The notes beneath the pieces were generated by a model. It saw only the letters and a list, made by a program, of their open reading frames with translations, did no database searches and was not told the origin of the DNA. Positions 8,456 to 16,342 of a stretch of 64,000 nucleotides of DNA are shown here, in pieces. Origin of the DNA: Bradyrhizobium sp. RD5-C2 (GTDB lineage: Bacteria > Pseudomonadota > Alphaproteobacteria > Rhizobiales > Xanthobacteraceae); NCBI RefSeq assembly GCF_019972155.1, contig NZ_BOVL01000024.1:62001-126000 (forward strand). Direction: 5' to 3'. The position numbers and the translations under genes were made by a program. Within the stretch, counting starts at the first letter, position 1. Each line of letters opens with the position of its first letter.

Positions 8456-9880
8456 ATGGCTTTCAAGGAATTCGGCAACTACGATGCGGTCGGTCTCGCC
8501 GAGCTCGTCCGCAACAAGGACGTCACGGCAAAGGAACTGCTCGACGAGGCGATTGCGCGCACGGCCGCCGTCGATCCGAAGATCAACGCGGTCGTCGTCA
8601 AGCATTACGACCACGCCGAGCGCCAGATCGCCAAGGGGTTGCCTGACGGCCCGTTCACCGGCGTGCCGTTCCTGCTGAAGGATCTCGACCTGCTCGAGGG
8701 CACCCGCACCACGTCGGGCGCCAGCCTGCTGAAGGACTTCGTTGCCGACCACAACGGTACGTTGACCCAACGCTTCCTCGATGCCGGTCTTGCGATCTTC
8801 GGCAAGAGCGCGAGCCCGGAGTTCGGCCTGATGCCGACGACGGAATCCCGCCTGTTCGGCCCGACCCGCAATCCCTGGAATCTCGACCATTCCTCCGGAG
8901 GCTCGTCCGGCGGCGCGGGGGCTGCGGTCGCGGCGCGCATCCTGCCCGTCGCGCATGCCAGCGACGGCGGCGGCTCGATCCGGATCCCCGCCTCCGCCTC
9001 TGGCGTGTTCGGCATGAAGCCGACGCGCGCTCGCAACCCATGCGGTCCCGATCGCGGCGAAGGCTGGGGCGGCTTCTCGGTCGGCCATGTGCTGAGCATC
9101 AGCGTCCGCGACAGCGCAGTCATGATGGATGCGATCCATGGCGCGGAGCCGTCGAGCCTCTACGTCGCGCCGGCGCCGGAACGGCCGTTTTCCCAGGAGG
9201 TCGGCCGCGACCCCGGCCATCTGCGCATCAGCTTCACCGACAAGTCGCCCTACGGCGATGCTGTTGATCCCGAGATCGCCGCGGCGGTTCGCGACATCGC
9301 CAAGGTGCTCGAGGGCCTCGGCCATCATGTCGAGGAGCGCGCACCGCCGCTTGCCGCCGATCCCGCCGCGGTCATGACGACCATCGTCGGCGGCAACACG
9401 GCGCTGACGATCCGCCTGCTCGAGCAGCGCGTCGGGCGCACGCTGACGTCGGACGATGTCGAGCGGCTGACGCTCGCCAGCGGCCAGAACTCGGTCAAGA
9501 TGACGCCTGCCGACTACGTCGCCGCGCAGCTTGCGGCGTTCCAGATCTCGCGCGGGCTTGCGACCTTCTTCGAGGGCTGCGACATCTTCCTCAGCCCGAC
9601 GCTGTGCGCGCCGCCGCTTCGCATTGGTGAGCTGAACACGATGTCCGAGGACCTGACGCACATCGCGCCCGTGCTGCGCCGCTACATGCCGGGCACCTCG
9701 ATGTTCAACATGTCCGGGCAACCGGCGATGTCGGTGCCGCTGGCCTGGAACAAGGCCGGTCTGCCGCTCGGCATGATGTTCGCGGCCAGGCTTGGCGAGG
9801 AAGGACTGCTGTTCCGCCTGGCCGGTCAGCTCGAACAGGTCCGCCCCTGGAAGGACCGGCGTCCGCCGGTCTGCGCCTAG
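8456..9880 (+). CDS. Amidase (amidase-signature family)
   Basis: This 474-residue hydrolase cleaves a carboxamide. The Ser-cisSer-Lys triad of the family is visible: Lys75 (PFLLKDLD), the cis-serine in SSGGSSGGAGAA (Ser150/151), and nucleophile Ser174 (DGGGSIRIPAS). Three in-frame ATGs sit at 8441, 8450 and 8456; the last is preferred because GGAGC lies at a suitable distance and family members start with a similar short lead. It is 69 bases after the dehydrogenase and probably in the same operon, pointing to an amide- or acid-containing substrate. It lacks any hint of the GatA partners GatB and GatC. Confidence 0.87.
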   Translation: MAFKEFGNYDAVGLAELVRNKDVTAKELLDEAIARTAAVDPKINAVVVKHYDHAERQIAKGLPDGPFTGVPFLLKDLDLLEGTRTTSGASLLKDFVADHNGTLTQRFLDAGLAIFGKSASPEFGLMPTTESRLFGPTRNPWNLDHSSGGSSGGAGAAVAARILPVAHASDGGGSIRIPASASGVFGMKPTRARNPCGPDRGEGWGGFSVGHVLSISVRDSAVMMDAIHGAEPSSLYVAPAPERPFSQEVGRDPGHLRISFTDKSPYGDAVDPEIAAAVRDIAKVLEGLGHHVEERAPPLAADPAAVMTTIVGGNTALTIRLLEQRVGRTLTSDDVERLTLASGQNSVKMTPADYVAAQLAAFQISRGLATFFEGCDIFLSPTLCAPPLRIGELNTMSEDLTHIAPVLRRYMPGTSMFNMSGQPAMSVPLAWNKAGLPLGMMFAARLGEEGLLFRLAGQLEQVRPWKDRRPPVCA

Positions 9881-9971
9881 CTCGATCGGGCGCGACAAAG
9901 GGCAGTCCAATCAGGTAGATAGGAAGGGAGCCGGCACGATTCCGCCGGCGTTATGCCTGGGAGACCGAACC

Positions 9972-10610
9972 GTGAGTGACCCGACCGACAATGCGCTCGC
10001 CGCCATCGCGAGCATTCTCGATCAGACGACGACGCCTCCCGAGAAGTCCAAATCGTCCGACGACAAGTCGACCGACAAGGACGAGGCATCGGACCCTGCC
10101 GAGGAGCCGCCGGCCTCGATAGCGATGCCACCGCCCCTGCCATCGTCCGTCACAGACGTTTCTGTCGAGGCGGTTTCCATCGTGGCCGAGCCGCCGGCGG
10201 TGGAGCCGCCGCCGATTGAGCAGGTCGAACCAAACATCGAGCAGGCCGAGCTCGAAGAACCCGAGCCGGTCGAACCCGAAGCGGTCGCACCGGAGCCGAG
10301 CGAGCCGGAGCCGATCCCGCCGCCCCAACCGATCGAGGCCAATGGCTATTCCAAGTCCGGCCCGGGCCCGATGGCCGCGCTGCGCTTCCGCTGGACGGTG
10401 CGCGAGGACGGCGCCCAATACTATGTCGATGAGACTGTCGGCGAAGGATCGAACCCGCTGGTCAACGGCCCGATGGACAGGGACGCCGCGATCAAATTCG
10501 TCGACGATCGCGAGGCCGAGGCACGGCAGCGCTTCGAGCATTTCAAGCACGAGATCGTCAGCCGCACGGCCGCCGCCCTTCAGGCAAGCAGGGACCGCCA
10601 CGAGGCCTAG
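9972..10610 (+). CDS. Hypothetical protein with acidic Pro/Glu-rich linker
   Basis: I do not recognise the family. From the GTG at 9972 (GGGAGA seven bases upstream) it encodes 212 residues: a short helical N-terminus, then about 90 residues rich in Pro, Glu and Ser (PPAVEPPPIEQVEP, EPEPVEPEAVAPEP), then a compact C-terminal domain (ALRFRWTVREDGAQYYVDE) ending in a charged helix. No signal peptide or membrane segment is visible. Its TAG stop lies in the end of a palindromic repeat, so the C-terminal residue may have been fixed by insertion of that repeat. Confidence 0.65.
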   Translation: MSDPTDNALAAIASILDQTTTPPEKSKSSDDKSTDKDEASDPAEEPPASIAMPPPLPSSVTDVSVEAVSIVAEPPAVEPPPIEQVEPNIEQAELEEPEPVEPEAVAPEPSEPEPIPPPQPIEANGYSKSGPGPMAALRFRWTVREDGAQYYVDETVGEGSNPLVNGPMDRDAAIKFVDDREAEARQRFEHFKHEIVSRTAAALQASRDRHEA

Positions 10611-10710
10611 AGCTTCGGTTCTGATTCAATCAGAACCGAAGCTCTAGATTCTTGCGTTGACGCGTTTTCTTCACGCGAACCGGCGTCCGTTTCGCTCGAA
10701 AACGCTCTAG
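10607..10710. repeat. Composite palindromic repeat, copy 1 (CTAG-bounded)
   Basis: The element begins and ends with CTAG. Its left part is a 41-base palindrome (20-base arms, 10607-10626 and 10628-10647, one central base). The right part contains GACGCGTTTTCTTC and GCGAACCGG and ends in GAAAACGCTCTAG. A second copy in the opposite orientation lies at 60351-60454. Both flanking convergent genes end with TAG codons that are part of the CTAG termini. Confidence 0.85.
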
Positions 10711-11232
10711 CCCTGCGGCGGCCTCGGTGGTCCCAGAAAGTCCTTCTTCGCGAGATCGACGCCGGCATGGCGCAGGATGTCGTAGGCCGTCGCGACATGG
10801 AAGAAGAACTGCGGGACGCTGAAGGTCAGGATCAGGGACTTGCCGGTGAACGGTCTGGTCGCGCCACTCCGGAACGTGAAGACGACGTCCCTGTCGCGGG
10901 CGGCGTCGATCACGTCCGGCGGCAGGCCTTGGGCAAAATCAATCGTTGCCGCAATCTGCGCCTTTCAGCCCGGCGATGCCGGGCGCCGTGTCGGCCAAGA
11001 CCGGCGGCGCGCACCCCGCCAGCAACGCGCAGCTCAGGAGGACATGCCGGTTCGCCTCCCTGACCTGCTGGCGAAGACTGTACATGTTCGGCGAAAGCCG
11101 CATCTCGAGCAGCACGGCTGGATCGATCTTGCGAGCCCCGGCATGGGCCTCGGCATGATCGAGCAGCGCAGAAAGATTGCGCAGATACGGCACATAGACG
11201 CCGACGGATGCTTCGTGGAGCGAGATGGTCAC
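10707..11232 (-). pseudogene. DUF1993 family protein, frameshifted
   Basis: Two consecutive minus-strand frames each encode half of a DUF1993 protein. The N-terminal part (11232 to about 10964) starts MTISLHEASVGVYVPYLRNL and runs to APGIAGLK. The C-terminal part, in another frame, reads AQIAATIDFAQGLPPDVIDA and ends with the family's conserved tail (PQFFFHVATAYDILRHAGV, DFLGPP). Joining them requires loss of one base within AAAGG (plus-strand CCTTT at 10961-10965). The joined protein would be about 174 residues, the normal family length. Without a shift the product stops after GADCGND. DUF1993 proteins are small helical-bundle proteins of unknown role. A sequencing error is an alternative to true inactivation. 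Confidence 0.8.
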
Positions 11233-11318
11233 TATTGTGCCCGCTGTGCTGGCCGGAAAGTCTCATCTGGTCTAAATGGTCCGCAACGACATGTCATCGG
11301 AATTGACGGAGAAGTCTG

Positions 11319-12092
11319 ATGTTTCGCGCGCTGGCCGGCCTCGCTCTCGTTTTGCTTCTGTCTGCCGCGCACGCGCAGCCGGCGCCGTCCCGGCTCGATG
11401 AGATCGTCAAGCGCGGCACGTTGCGCGTCGGCATGACCGGCGACTACCTGCCCTTCACGGCGCTCGACAAGGAGACCAAGGCGTTTCGCGGCTTCGACGT
11501 CGACATGGCGCAATCGCTCGGCAAGGCGCTCGGCGTCAAGGTCGAGTTCGTGCCGACATCGTGGCCGCAGATGACCAGGGATTTCGAAGCCGACAATTTC
11601 GACATCGTGATGGGCGGCGTCTCCATCACCTTTGACCGGCAGAAGAAGGGCCTGTTCTCGACGCCGATCATGCGCGAGGGCAAGACGCCGATCACACGCT
11701 GCGCCGACAAGGGCAGGTTTGAGACGATCGCCGAGATCGACAAGCCCGGCACCCGCGTCATCGTCAATCCCGGCGGCACCAACGAGCGTTTTGCGCGCGC
11801 CAACGTGAAGGCCGCCGACATCCGTGTCTTCAACGACAACACCAAAATCTTCGACGAGATCGCCAAGGGTGACGCCGACCTGATGATGACCGATGCATCC
11901 GAGACGCGCTATCAGCAGAAGCTGCATCCCGGCGTGCTCTGCGCCGTGCATCCCGACAAGCCGTTCGACTTCGCGGAAAAGGCCTACTGGATGCAGCGCG
12001 ACGTCGCCTTGAAGGCGTTCGTCGACCAGTGGCTCCACATCGCGCGCGAAGACGGCAGCTATGCGAAGATCTATGCCGCGTGGTTTGAATAG
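11319..12092 (+). CDS. PheC-like periplasmic cyclohexadienyl dehydratase / solute-binding fold protein
   Basis: This 257-residue protein has a signal peptide (LAGLALVLLLSAAHA, cleavage before QPAP) and a type-2 periplasmic-binding fold. It resembles Pseudomonas PheC over its length: RVGMTGDYLPF, GFDVDMAQSLGKALG, VPTSWPQMTRDF, VNPGGTNERFARAN, ADLMMTDASETR and FAEKAYWMQRDVALKAFVDQWLHIA. PheC is an enzyme that evolved from a binding protein and converts prephenate or arogenate to phenylpyruvate or phenylalanine in the periplasm. No ABC permease genes are adjacent, which favours an enzyme over a transport receptor. A plain amino-acid-binding protein cannot be excluded without testing. Confidence 0.75.
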   Translation: MFRALAGLALVLLLSAAHAQPAPSRLDEIVKRGTLRVGMTGDYLPFTALDKETKAFRGFDVDMAQSLGKALGVKVEFVPTSWPQMTRDFEADNFDIVMGGVSITFDRQKKGLFSTPIMREGKTPITRCADKGRFETIAEIDKPGTRVIVNPGGTNERFARANVKAADIRVFNDNTKIFDEIAKGDADLMMTDASETRYQQKLHPGVLCAVHPDKPFDFAEKAYWMQRDVALKAFVDQWLHIAREDGSYAKIYAAWFE

Positions 12093-12277
12093 GCTGCGTC
12101 AAGTCTGCTGCTCACGGCCGCAAATTGATGCGCACGGCCTGAAACCGGATCGCAATCCAGTGATTTGAACCTCGGGCGCGAGGACACGACTCATCTTCTG
12201 ACCGTGATTTGGGGCACGTTCAGCGAGGCGGCCACCAAATAGCCTCGCGAACGGGATTCCCTGCACTGGAGGTCGAA

Positions 12278-13078
12278 ATGAGAAAGCTTCTGGCGATCGC
12301 CACACTCGTGCTGGCGAGCACGGCGGCAGCGCAGGCGCAATACACGTTCGATTACGGCGGCCGTACCATTCGCATCGATCCGGATCGCGGAACGGTTTCG
12401 ATCCCCGGCGTCTATGACAATGCCGGCCGCAGCACCAAGCGCGCCAAGCACAAGGACGCCGAGCAGAAGCGCGAGACGGCCCCGAAGGACGCCAAAGCGG
12501 ACCCTCCGTCCATGCCTGCCACGCCACCCGCAGCCGCTGCCTCACCCTCTCCGCCTGCCGTTGATCAGGCCGCCGCTCCGGCGCCGACCGCAACAACGAC
12601 AGACCCCGCGAACACGAGCGTTACGCCACCTCCGGCCACGGCAGCGACCACACCGCCGCCACCACCCGCGCCGCCAGTAGTGCAGCAAAGCGCCGCGCCG
12701 GCGGCAAATCCCGCTTCAGCGCCGACGGTCGGCGCCGTGTCGCCTGCGCCCAAGCCGGCAGCGAACGCCGTACAAGCAGCCAACTCGCCGCTCGGCGTCT
12801 GGTTGACCGAGGAGAAGGAAGGCAAGGTCCGCATCGAACAATGCGGCGCCAATCTCTGCGGTTACTCGGTCGACAAGAAATCGAACGCCAATGGCGAGCA
12901 GGTGCTGATCAAGATGAAGCCGGGCAAGGACAAATGGAGCGGCCGCATCTTCGATCCGAACAGCGGCAGCACCTACGACTCCACTATCGCACTGAAGAGC
13001 CCCGACACGCTGCGTGTCCAGGGCTGCGCGTTCGGCGGCATGTTCTGCGGCGGCCAGACCTGGACGCGGGTGAATTGA
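12278..13078 (+). CDS. DUF2147 domain secreted protein
   Basis: This 266-residue protein starts at the ATG at 12278 (GGAGG six bases upstream) with a signal peptide (LLAIATLVLASTAAAQA). A long Pro/Ala/Thr-rich linker (about residues 60-170) leads to a C-terminal DUF2147 domain: GVWLTEEKEGKVRIEQCG, LCGYSVDKK, MKPGKDKWSGRIFDPNSG and DTLRVQGCAFGGMFCGGQTW. Paired cysteines fit a disulfide-containing periplasmic beta-barrel-like domain. Function is unknown. A strong terminator follows 22 bases after the stop. Confidence 0.8.
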   Translation: MRKLLAIATLVLASTAAAQAQYTFDYGGRTIRIDPDRGTVSIPGVYDNAGRSTKRAKHKDAEQKRETAPKDAKADPPSMPATPPAAAASPSPPAVDQAAAPAPTATTTDPANTSVTPPPATAATTPPPPPAPPVVQQSAAPAANPASAPTVGAVSPAPKPAANAVQAANSPLGVWLTEEKEGKVRIEQCGANLCGYSVDKKSNANGEQVLIKMKPGKDKWSGRIFDPNSGSTYDSTIALKSPDTLRVQGCAFGGMFCGGQTWTRVN

Positions 13079-13100
13079 TCGACGCCGCGTCGTGAAAGCA

Positions 13101-13128
13101 AAAAGCCCCGCTCGTGAGCGGGGCTTTT
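13101..13128. terminator. Bidirectional intrinsic terminator
   Basis: A 13-bp stem AAAAGCCCCGCTC / GAGCGGGGCTTTT closes on a 2-base centre, with a T run on either strand. It separates the DUF2147 gene from the convergent cupin gene and can serve both. Confidence 0.9.
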
Positions 13129-13150
13129 CCTTTGGGCAGGCAACGACGCC

Positions 13151-13555
13151 TCAACCGAGCTTGCCGTTGTATTCCTCGTCGGTGACGTGCTCCATCCAGG
13201 TCGAGAACACGCCGTCGAGCGCCTCCTGCATGGCGATGTGGGTCATGCTGTTGTCAGGCGATGCGCCATGCCAGTGCTTCTCGTTCGGCGGGATCCAGAC
13301 GACATCGCCGGGGCGGATTTCACGGATCGGCCCGCCCTTGGCCTGAACGCGGCCGATGCCTGAGATCACGTACAGCGTCTGCCCGAGCGGATGGGTGTGC
13401 CAGGCGGTGCGCGCGCCAGGCTCGAACGACACCCGCGAGGCATTCAGCCGTGCTGGCGCCGGCGCCATGTTGATCGGGTCCTGCAGCACGCTGCCGGTGA
13501 AGTTCTCTTTCGGCGCGCGGCGGGTCGGCCGCGAGCCGGAAACGTGGATATCCAT
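13151..13555 (-). CDS. Cupin domain protein
   Basis: This 134-residue single-domain cupin shows both conserved motifs: HTHPLGQTLYVISGIGRVQ (first motif, metal-binding His pair and Glu/Gln position) and PGDVVWIPPNEKHWHGAS (second motif, with His). Such small cupins bind Fe, Mn or Zn and act as dioxygenases, isomerases or decarboxylase-associated proteins. It lies 23 bases downstream of the RraA-type gene and is probably cotranscribed with it, so both may act in the same oxoacid or aromatic degradation step. Confidence 0.83.
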   Translation of the reverse strand: MDIHVSGSRPTRRAPKENFTGSVLQDPINMAPAPARLNASRVSFEPGARTAWHTHPLGQTLYVISGIGRVQAKGGPIREIRPGDVVWIPPNEKHWHGASPDNSMTHIAMQEALDGVFSTWMEHVTDEEYNGKLG

Positions 13556-13578
13556 GGGGTTACCTCCCTTTCTTGACG

Positions 13579-14277
13579 TTATTTCTTGGATGCGGCGTAG
13601 CGCGCCTTGGTCTCAGCGTTCATCGGATACAGGCCGGGCAGCTGGGCGCCGTTGTTCACCTCGTTGACGATCCAGGCCTCCATCCGCTCCTGCTCCGGCC
13701 CTTCGGCCAGCACGTGGTCGAGGAACGCCTGCGGGATCAGCACCGCGCCATCCTGATCGGCCACCACCACGTCGTTCGGAAACACGGCAACGCCGCCGCA
13801 GCCGATCGGTTCGCCCCAGCCGACGAAGGTCAGACCTGCGACCGACGGCGGCGCCGCGTAGCCATCGCACCACACCGGCAGGCCGGTGCCGAGCACGCCC
13901 TCGAGATCGCGCACCACGCCATCGGTGATCAGCGCCGTCACCCCGCGCTTGACCATGCGGGCACAGAGGATGTCGCCGAAAATGCCGGCATCGGTGATGC
14001 CCATGGCATCGACAACGGCAATGCATCCCTGAGGCATCGCCTCGATCGCGGTACGGGTCGAGATCGGCGACGACCAGGATTCCGGCGTCGCCAGATCCTC
14101 GCGGGCCGGCACGAAGCGCAGCGTGAAGGCCGGTCCGACCAACCGCTTCTGCCCGGGCTTCAAGGGCTTGGTGCCGCGCATCCAGATGTTGCGCAGGCCC
14201 TTCTTGAGCAGGACCGTAGTGATGGTGGCGGTGGACACGTGCGACAGCGTCGCGATCGCTTCGGCGGACAGTGACAT
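13579..14277 (-). CDS. RraA-family protein, likely HMG/oxaloacetate aldolase-decarboxylase type
   Basis: The protein is 232 residues from the ATG at 14277 (MSLSAEAIATLSHVSTATIT); an in-frame extension to 14388 is less likely. It has the RraA/4-hydroxy-4-methyl-2-oxoglutarate aldolase core: VVDAMGITDAGIFGDILCARMVKRGVTALITDGVVRD, with the GD and ITDG(x)RD-type segment that binds divalent metal and pyruvate or oxaloacetate. Family members cleave HMG or decarboxylate oxaloacetate at the end of protocatechuate or gallate meta-cleavage; others modulate RNase E. The cupin partner favours the metabolic role. Confidence 0.8.
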   Translation of the reverse strand: MSLSAEAIATLSHVSTATITTVLLKKGLRNIWMRGTKPLKPGQKRLVGPAFTLRFVPAREDLATPESWSSPISTRTAIEAMPQGCIAVVDAMGITDAGIFGDILCARMVKRGVTALITDGVVRDLEGVLGTGLPVWCDGYAAPPSVAGLTFVGWGEPIGCGGVAVFPNDVVVADQDGAVLIPQAFLDHVLAEGPEQERMEAWIVNEVNNGAQLPGLYPMNAETKARYAASKK

Positions 14278-14490
14278 CTCGAAAGCTTGCTCCGATGGGA
14301 GGAAAAGACCGGCGCATGTTGCCGGGCGAAGGCCCTGCGTCAAGGGCTGCGCGAAAAACCTGCGATCATCCAAATTTATCGCCGGCATGCCGATTAATTT
14401 ATTGAAGTTGCTGCATCATTTTGCACGAAGCGAATTCCGTTTTGAATCGAAACACGCTAGCTTGATGGCTAATCCAATCTGCTTGAGCCG

Positions 14491-15222
14491 ATGGCCGAAC
14501 CCTTAAGTCCTCCCCGCCTTTTGCCGAGTGGCGACAGCGCCATCACGGTGGAATTCAGCCGCACCATCGATGACGCCGCCAACCGGCGGGTGCTCGCGCT
14601 CGACCGCGTGATCGCAGCCGAGCCGATCGCCGGCATCATCGAGACCGTGCCAACCTACCGGTCGCTGTTGGTGCATTACGATCCCGTGCAGATCACCTTC
14701 GATGCACTCGGCGAGCAGCTGCTTGCGCGCGCCGCCAAGGCGCCGCCGACCGAGACCGGAACGCGGCGCTGGCGGATCCCCATCACCTATGGCGGCGAGC
14801 ACGGCATCGATCTCGAGGATGTGGCGAAGGCGCTCCAGACCACGCCAGATGACATCGTCGCGCGCCACGCCGGCGGCGACTATCGCGTCGCCATGATCGG
14901 CTTCACGCCCGGCTGGTCCTATCTCAGCGGGCTCGACAAGTTCCTGCATATGTCCAGGCGCAAGGAGCCGCGGCTCGTGACCCCGGCCGGCACCATCTCA
15001 ATCGGCGGCATTCAGACCGGCGTGCAGTGCCTGGCCGGCCCGAGCGGCTGGCACCTGCTCGGCCGCACCCCGGTGCGAACCTATCAATTGCATCGCGACC
15101 CGACCTTCCTGCTGGAGCCGGGCGATGCCGTCACCTTCACGGCGGTGGATGCCAAGACCTTTGCCGAACAGGACCGCGCCGCCGAGGCGGGCGAGTTCGT
15201 CGCAGAACTGGTGACGCCATGA
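14491..15222 (+). CDS. pxpB: 5-oxoprolinase subunit PxpB (KipI-like)
   Basis: This 243-residue protein has the KipI/allophanate hydrolase subunit-1 fold: LPSGDSAITVEF near the start, VPTYRSLLVHYDP, and the conserved MIGFTPGWSYLSGLD plus GTISIGGIQTGVQCLAGPSGWHLLGRTP. With PxpA and PxpC it forms the ATP-dependent prokaryotic 5-oxoprolinase, which opens pyroglutamate to glutamate. Its TGA overlaps the ATG of pxpC by four bases (ATGA). The three subunits are consecutive here, which supports the assignment over KipI sporulation-kinase inhibition. Confidence 0.92.
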   Translation: MAEPLSPPRLLPSGDSAITVEFSRTIDDAANRRVLALDRVIAAEPIAGIIETVPTYRSLLVHYDPVQITFDALGEQLLARAAKAPPTETGTRRWRIPITYGGEHGIDLEDVAKALQTTPDDIVARHAGGDYRVAMIGFTPGWSYLSGLDKFLHMSRRKEPRLVTPAGTISIGGIQTGVQCLAGPSGWHLLGRTPVRTYQLHRDPTFLLEPGDAVTFTAVDAKTFAEQDRAAEAGEFVAELVTP

Positions 15223-16253
15223 GCAAGCTCGTCGTCACCTCGATCGGCCCGGCAAGCTCGGTGCAGGACGGCGGACGTCCGGGCTCGCAGCGCTACGGCC
15301 TGACGCCGAGCGGCGCGATGGATCGGCTTTCGCTGGCGGCCGCCAACACGCTGGTCGGCAATGAGCCGTTCGCTGCCGTGGTCGAGATCGGCCCGTTCGG
15401 CGCCACCTTCGCCGCACGCGGCGGCGCGGTGCGCATCGGGCTCGCCGGCGCGTCACGCAATGCTGACATCGGTGGCCGGCCGGTTGCCTTCGACAGTTCG
15501 GCAACGCTCGCCGAAGGTGAGACGCTCAATCTCGGCTTTGCGCGCGGCGGCTCGTTCAGCTATCTCGCGATCGAGCACGGCATCGAGGGCGAGCCGATGT
15601 TCGGCAGCCTCGCCGTCAACGCCCGGGCCGGGCTCGGCAGTCCCTACCCCCGGCCGCTGCAAAGCGGCGACGAGCTGAAGACCAAAGCTGCGAGCGGCGC
15701 CACTGAGCGCCGCATCGAACTGCCGGCCGCCTCCGATGCGCCGATCCGCATCTTGTTCGGCCCGCAGGACGACGAGTTCACCGCGGAAAACAGGAAGCTG
15801 TTCCTCGACAACGAGTGGAAGATCTCGGCCACCAGCGACCGCATGGGCTACCGGCTCGAAGGGGCTGTGATCAAGCACCGCGACGGCCACAACATCGTCT
15901 CCGACGGCACCGTCAACGGCAGCATCCAGGTGCCCGGCAACGGCCAGCCGATCGTGCTGATGCCGGACCGCGGCACCAGCGGTGGTTATCCGAAGATCGC
16001 AACCGTGATCACGGCCGATCTTGGCCGCTTCGCGCAGACCTCGGCCGGCCGACCGGTCCACTTCAAGGCCGTCACGATGGCGGAAGCGCAGGCCGAGGCG
16101 ATCAAATTCCACACGCTGCTGCATTCCCTGCCCGATCGCCTCCGCGGCATCGACGATCTCGGCCTCAACATCGAGGCGCTGCGGGATGCGAATGTCGCGG
16201 GTCAGGCCGTCAGCGCCGTCGATGTGACTACCTGGCAGGTTGCGCTACCCTAG
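15219..16253 (+). CDS. pxpC: 5-oxoprolinase subunit PxpC (biotin-dependent carboxyltransferase-like)
   Basis: This 344-residue protein is of the KipA/urea amidolyase-like type. It shows SSVQDGGRPGSQRYGLTPSGAMD, RILFGPQDDEF, SATSDRMGYRLEG, and near the end MPDRGTSGGYPKIATVI, all typical of the family. It works with PxpA and PxpB in pyroglutamate hydrolysis. The start overlaps pxpB by four bases, indicating coupled translation. Its TAG stop at 16251-16253 is part of the CTAGAGC end of a palindromic repeat. Confidence 0.92.
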   Translation: MSKLVVTSIGPASSVQDGGRPGSQRYGLTPSGAMDRLSLAAANTLVGNEPFAAVVEIGPFGATFAARGGAVRIGLAGASRNADIGGRPVAFDSSATLAEGETLNLGFARGGSFSYLAIEHGIEGEPMFGSLAVNARAGLGSPYPRPLQSGDELKTKAASGATERRIELPAASDAPIRILFGPQDDEFTAENRKLFLDNEWKISATSDRMGYRLEGAVIKHRDGHNIVSDGTVNGSIQVPGNGQPIVLMPDRGTSGGYPKIATVITADLGRFAQTSAGRPVHFKAVTMAEAQAEAIKFHTLLHSLPDRLRGIDDLGLNIEALRDANVAGQAVSAVDVTTWQVALP

Positions 16254-16301
16254 AGCATCATCCGGAAAAGTGCGAAGCGGTTTTCCGATCAGATGATGCT
16301 C
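16250..16301. repeat. GATCCGGAAAA-type palindromic repeat, copy 1
   Basis: Outer arms GAGCATCATC (16253-16262) and GATGATGCTC (16292-16301) enclose an inner pair CGGAAAA / TTTTCCG around GTGCGAAGCGG. Related copies lie at 25936-25980 and 51514-51560. It sits between pxpC and pxpA, and its first bases form the pxpC stop codon. Confidence 0.85.
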
Positions 16302-16342
16302 AAACAAAAGAGCCAATATCAACAACAAACGGATCGATCGTC

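Noticed and set aside
7229..9910. An 893-codon minus-strand frame
   Set aside because: It is antisense to the 2-hydroxyacid dehydrogenase and amidase genes, which have complete catalytic motifs. Its composition is Arg/His/Ala-rich without domain features.
10964..10980. Programmed frameshifting to express the DUF1993 protein
   Set aside because: The junction CTGAAAGGC is not a classic slippery heptamer and there is no clear downstream structure. A simple insertion or sequencing error is the simpler reading.
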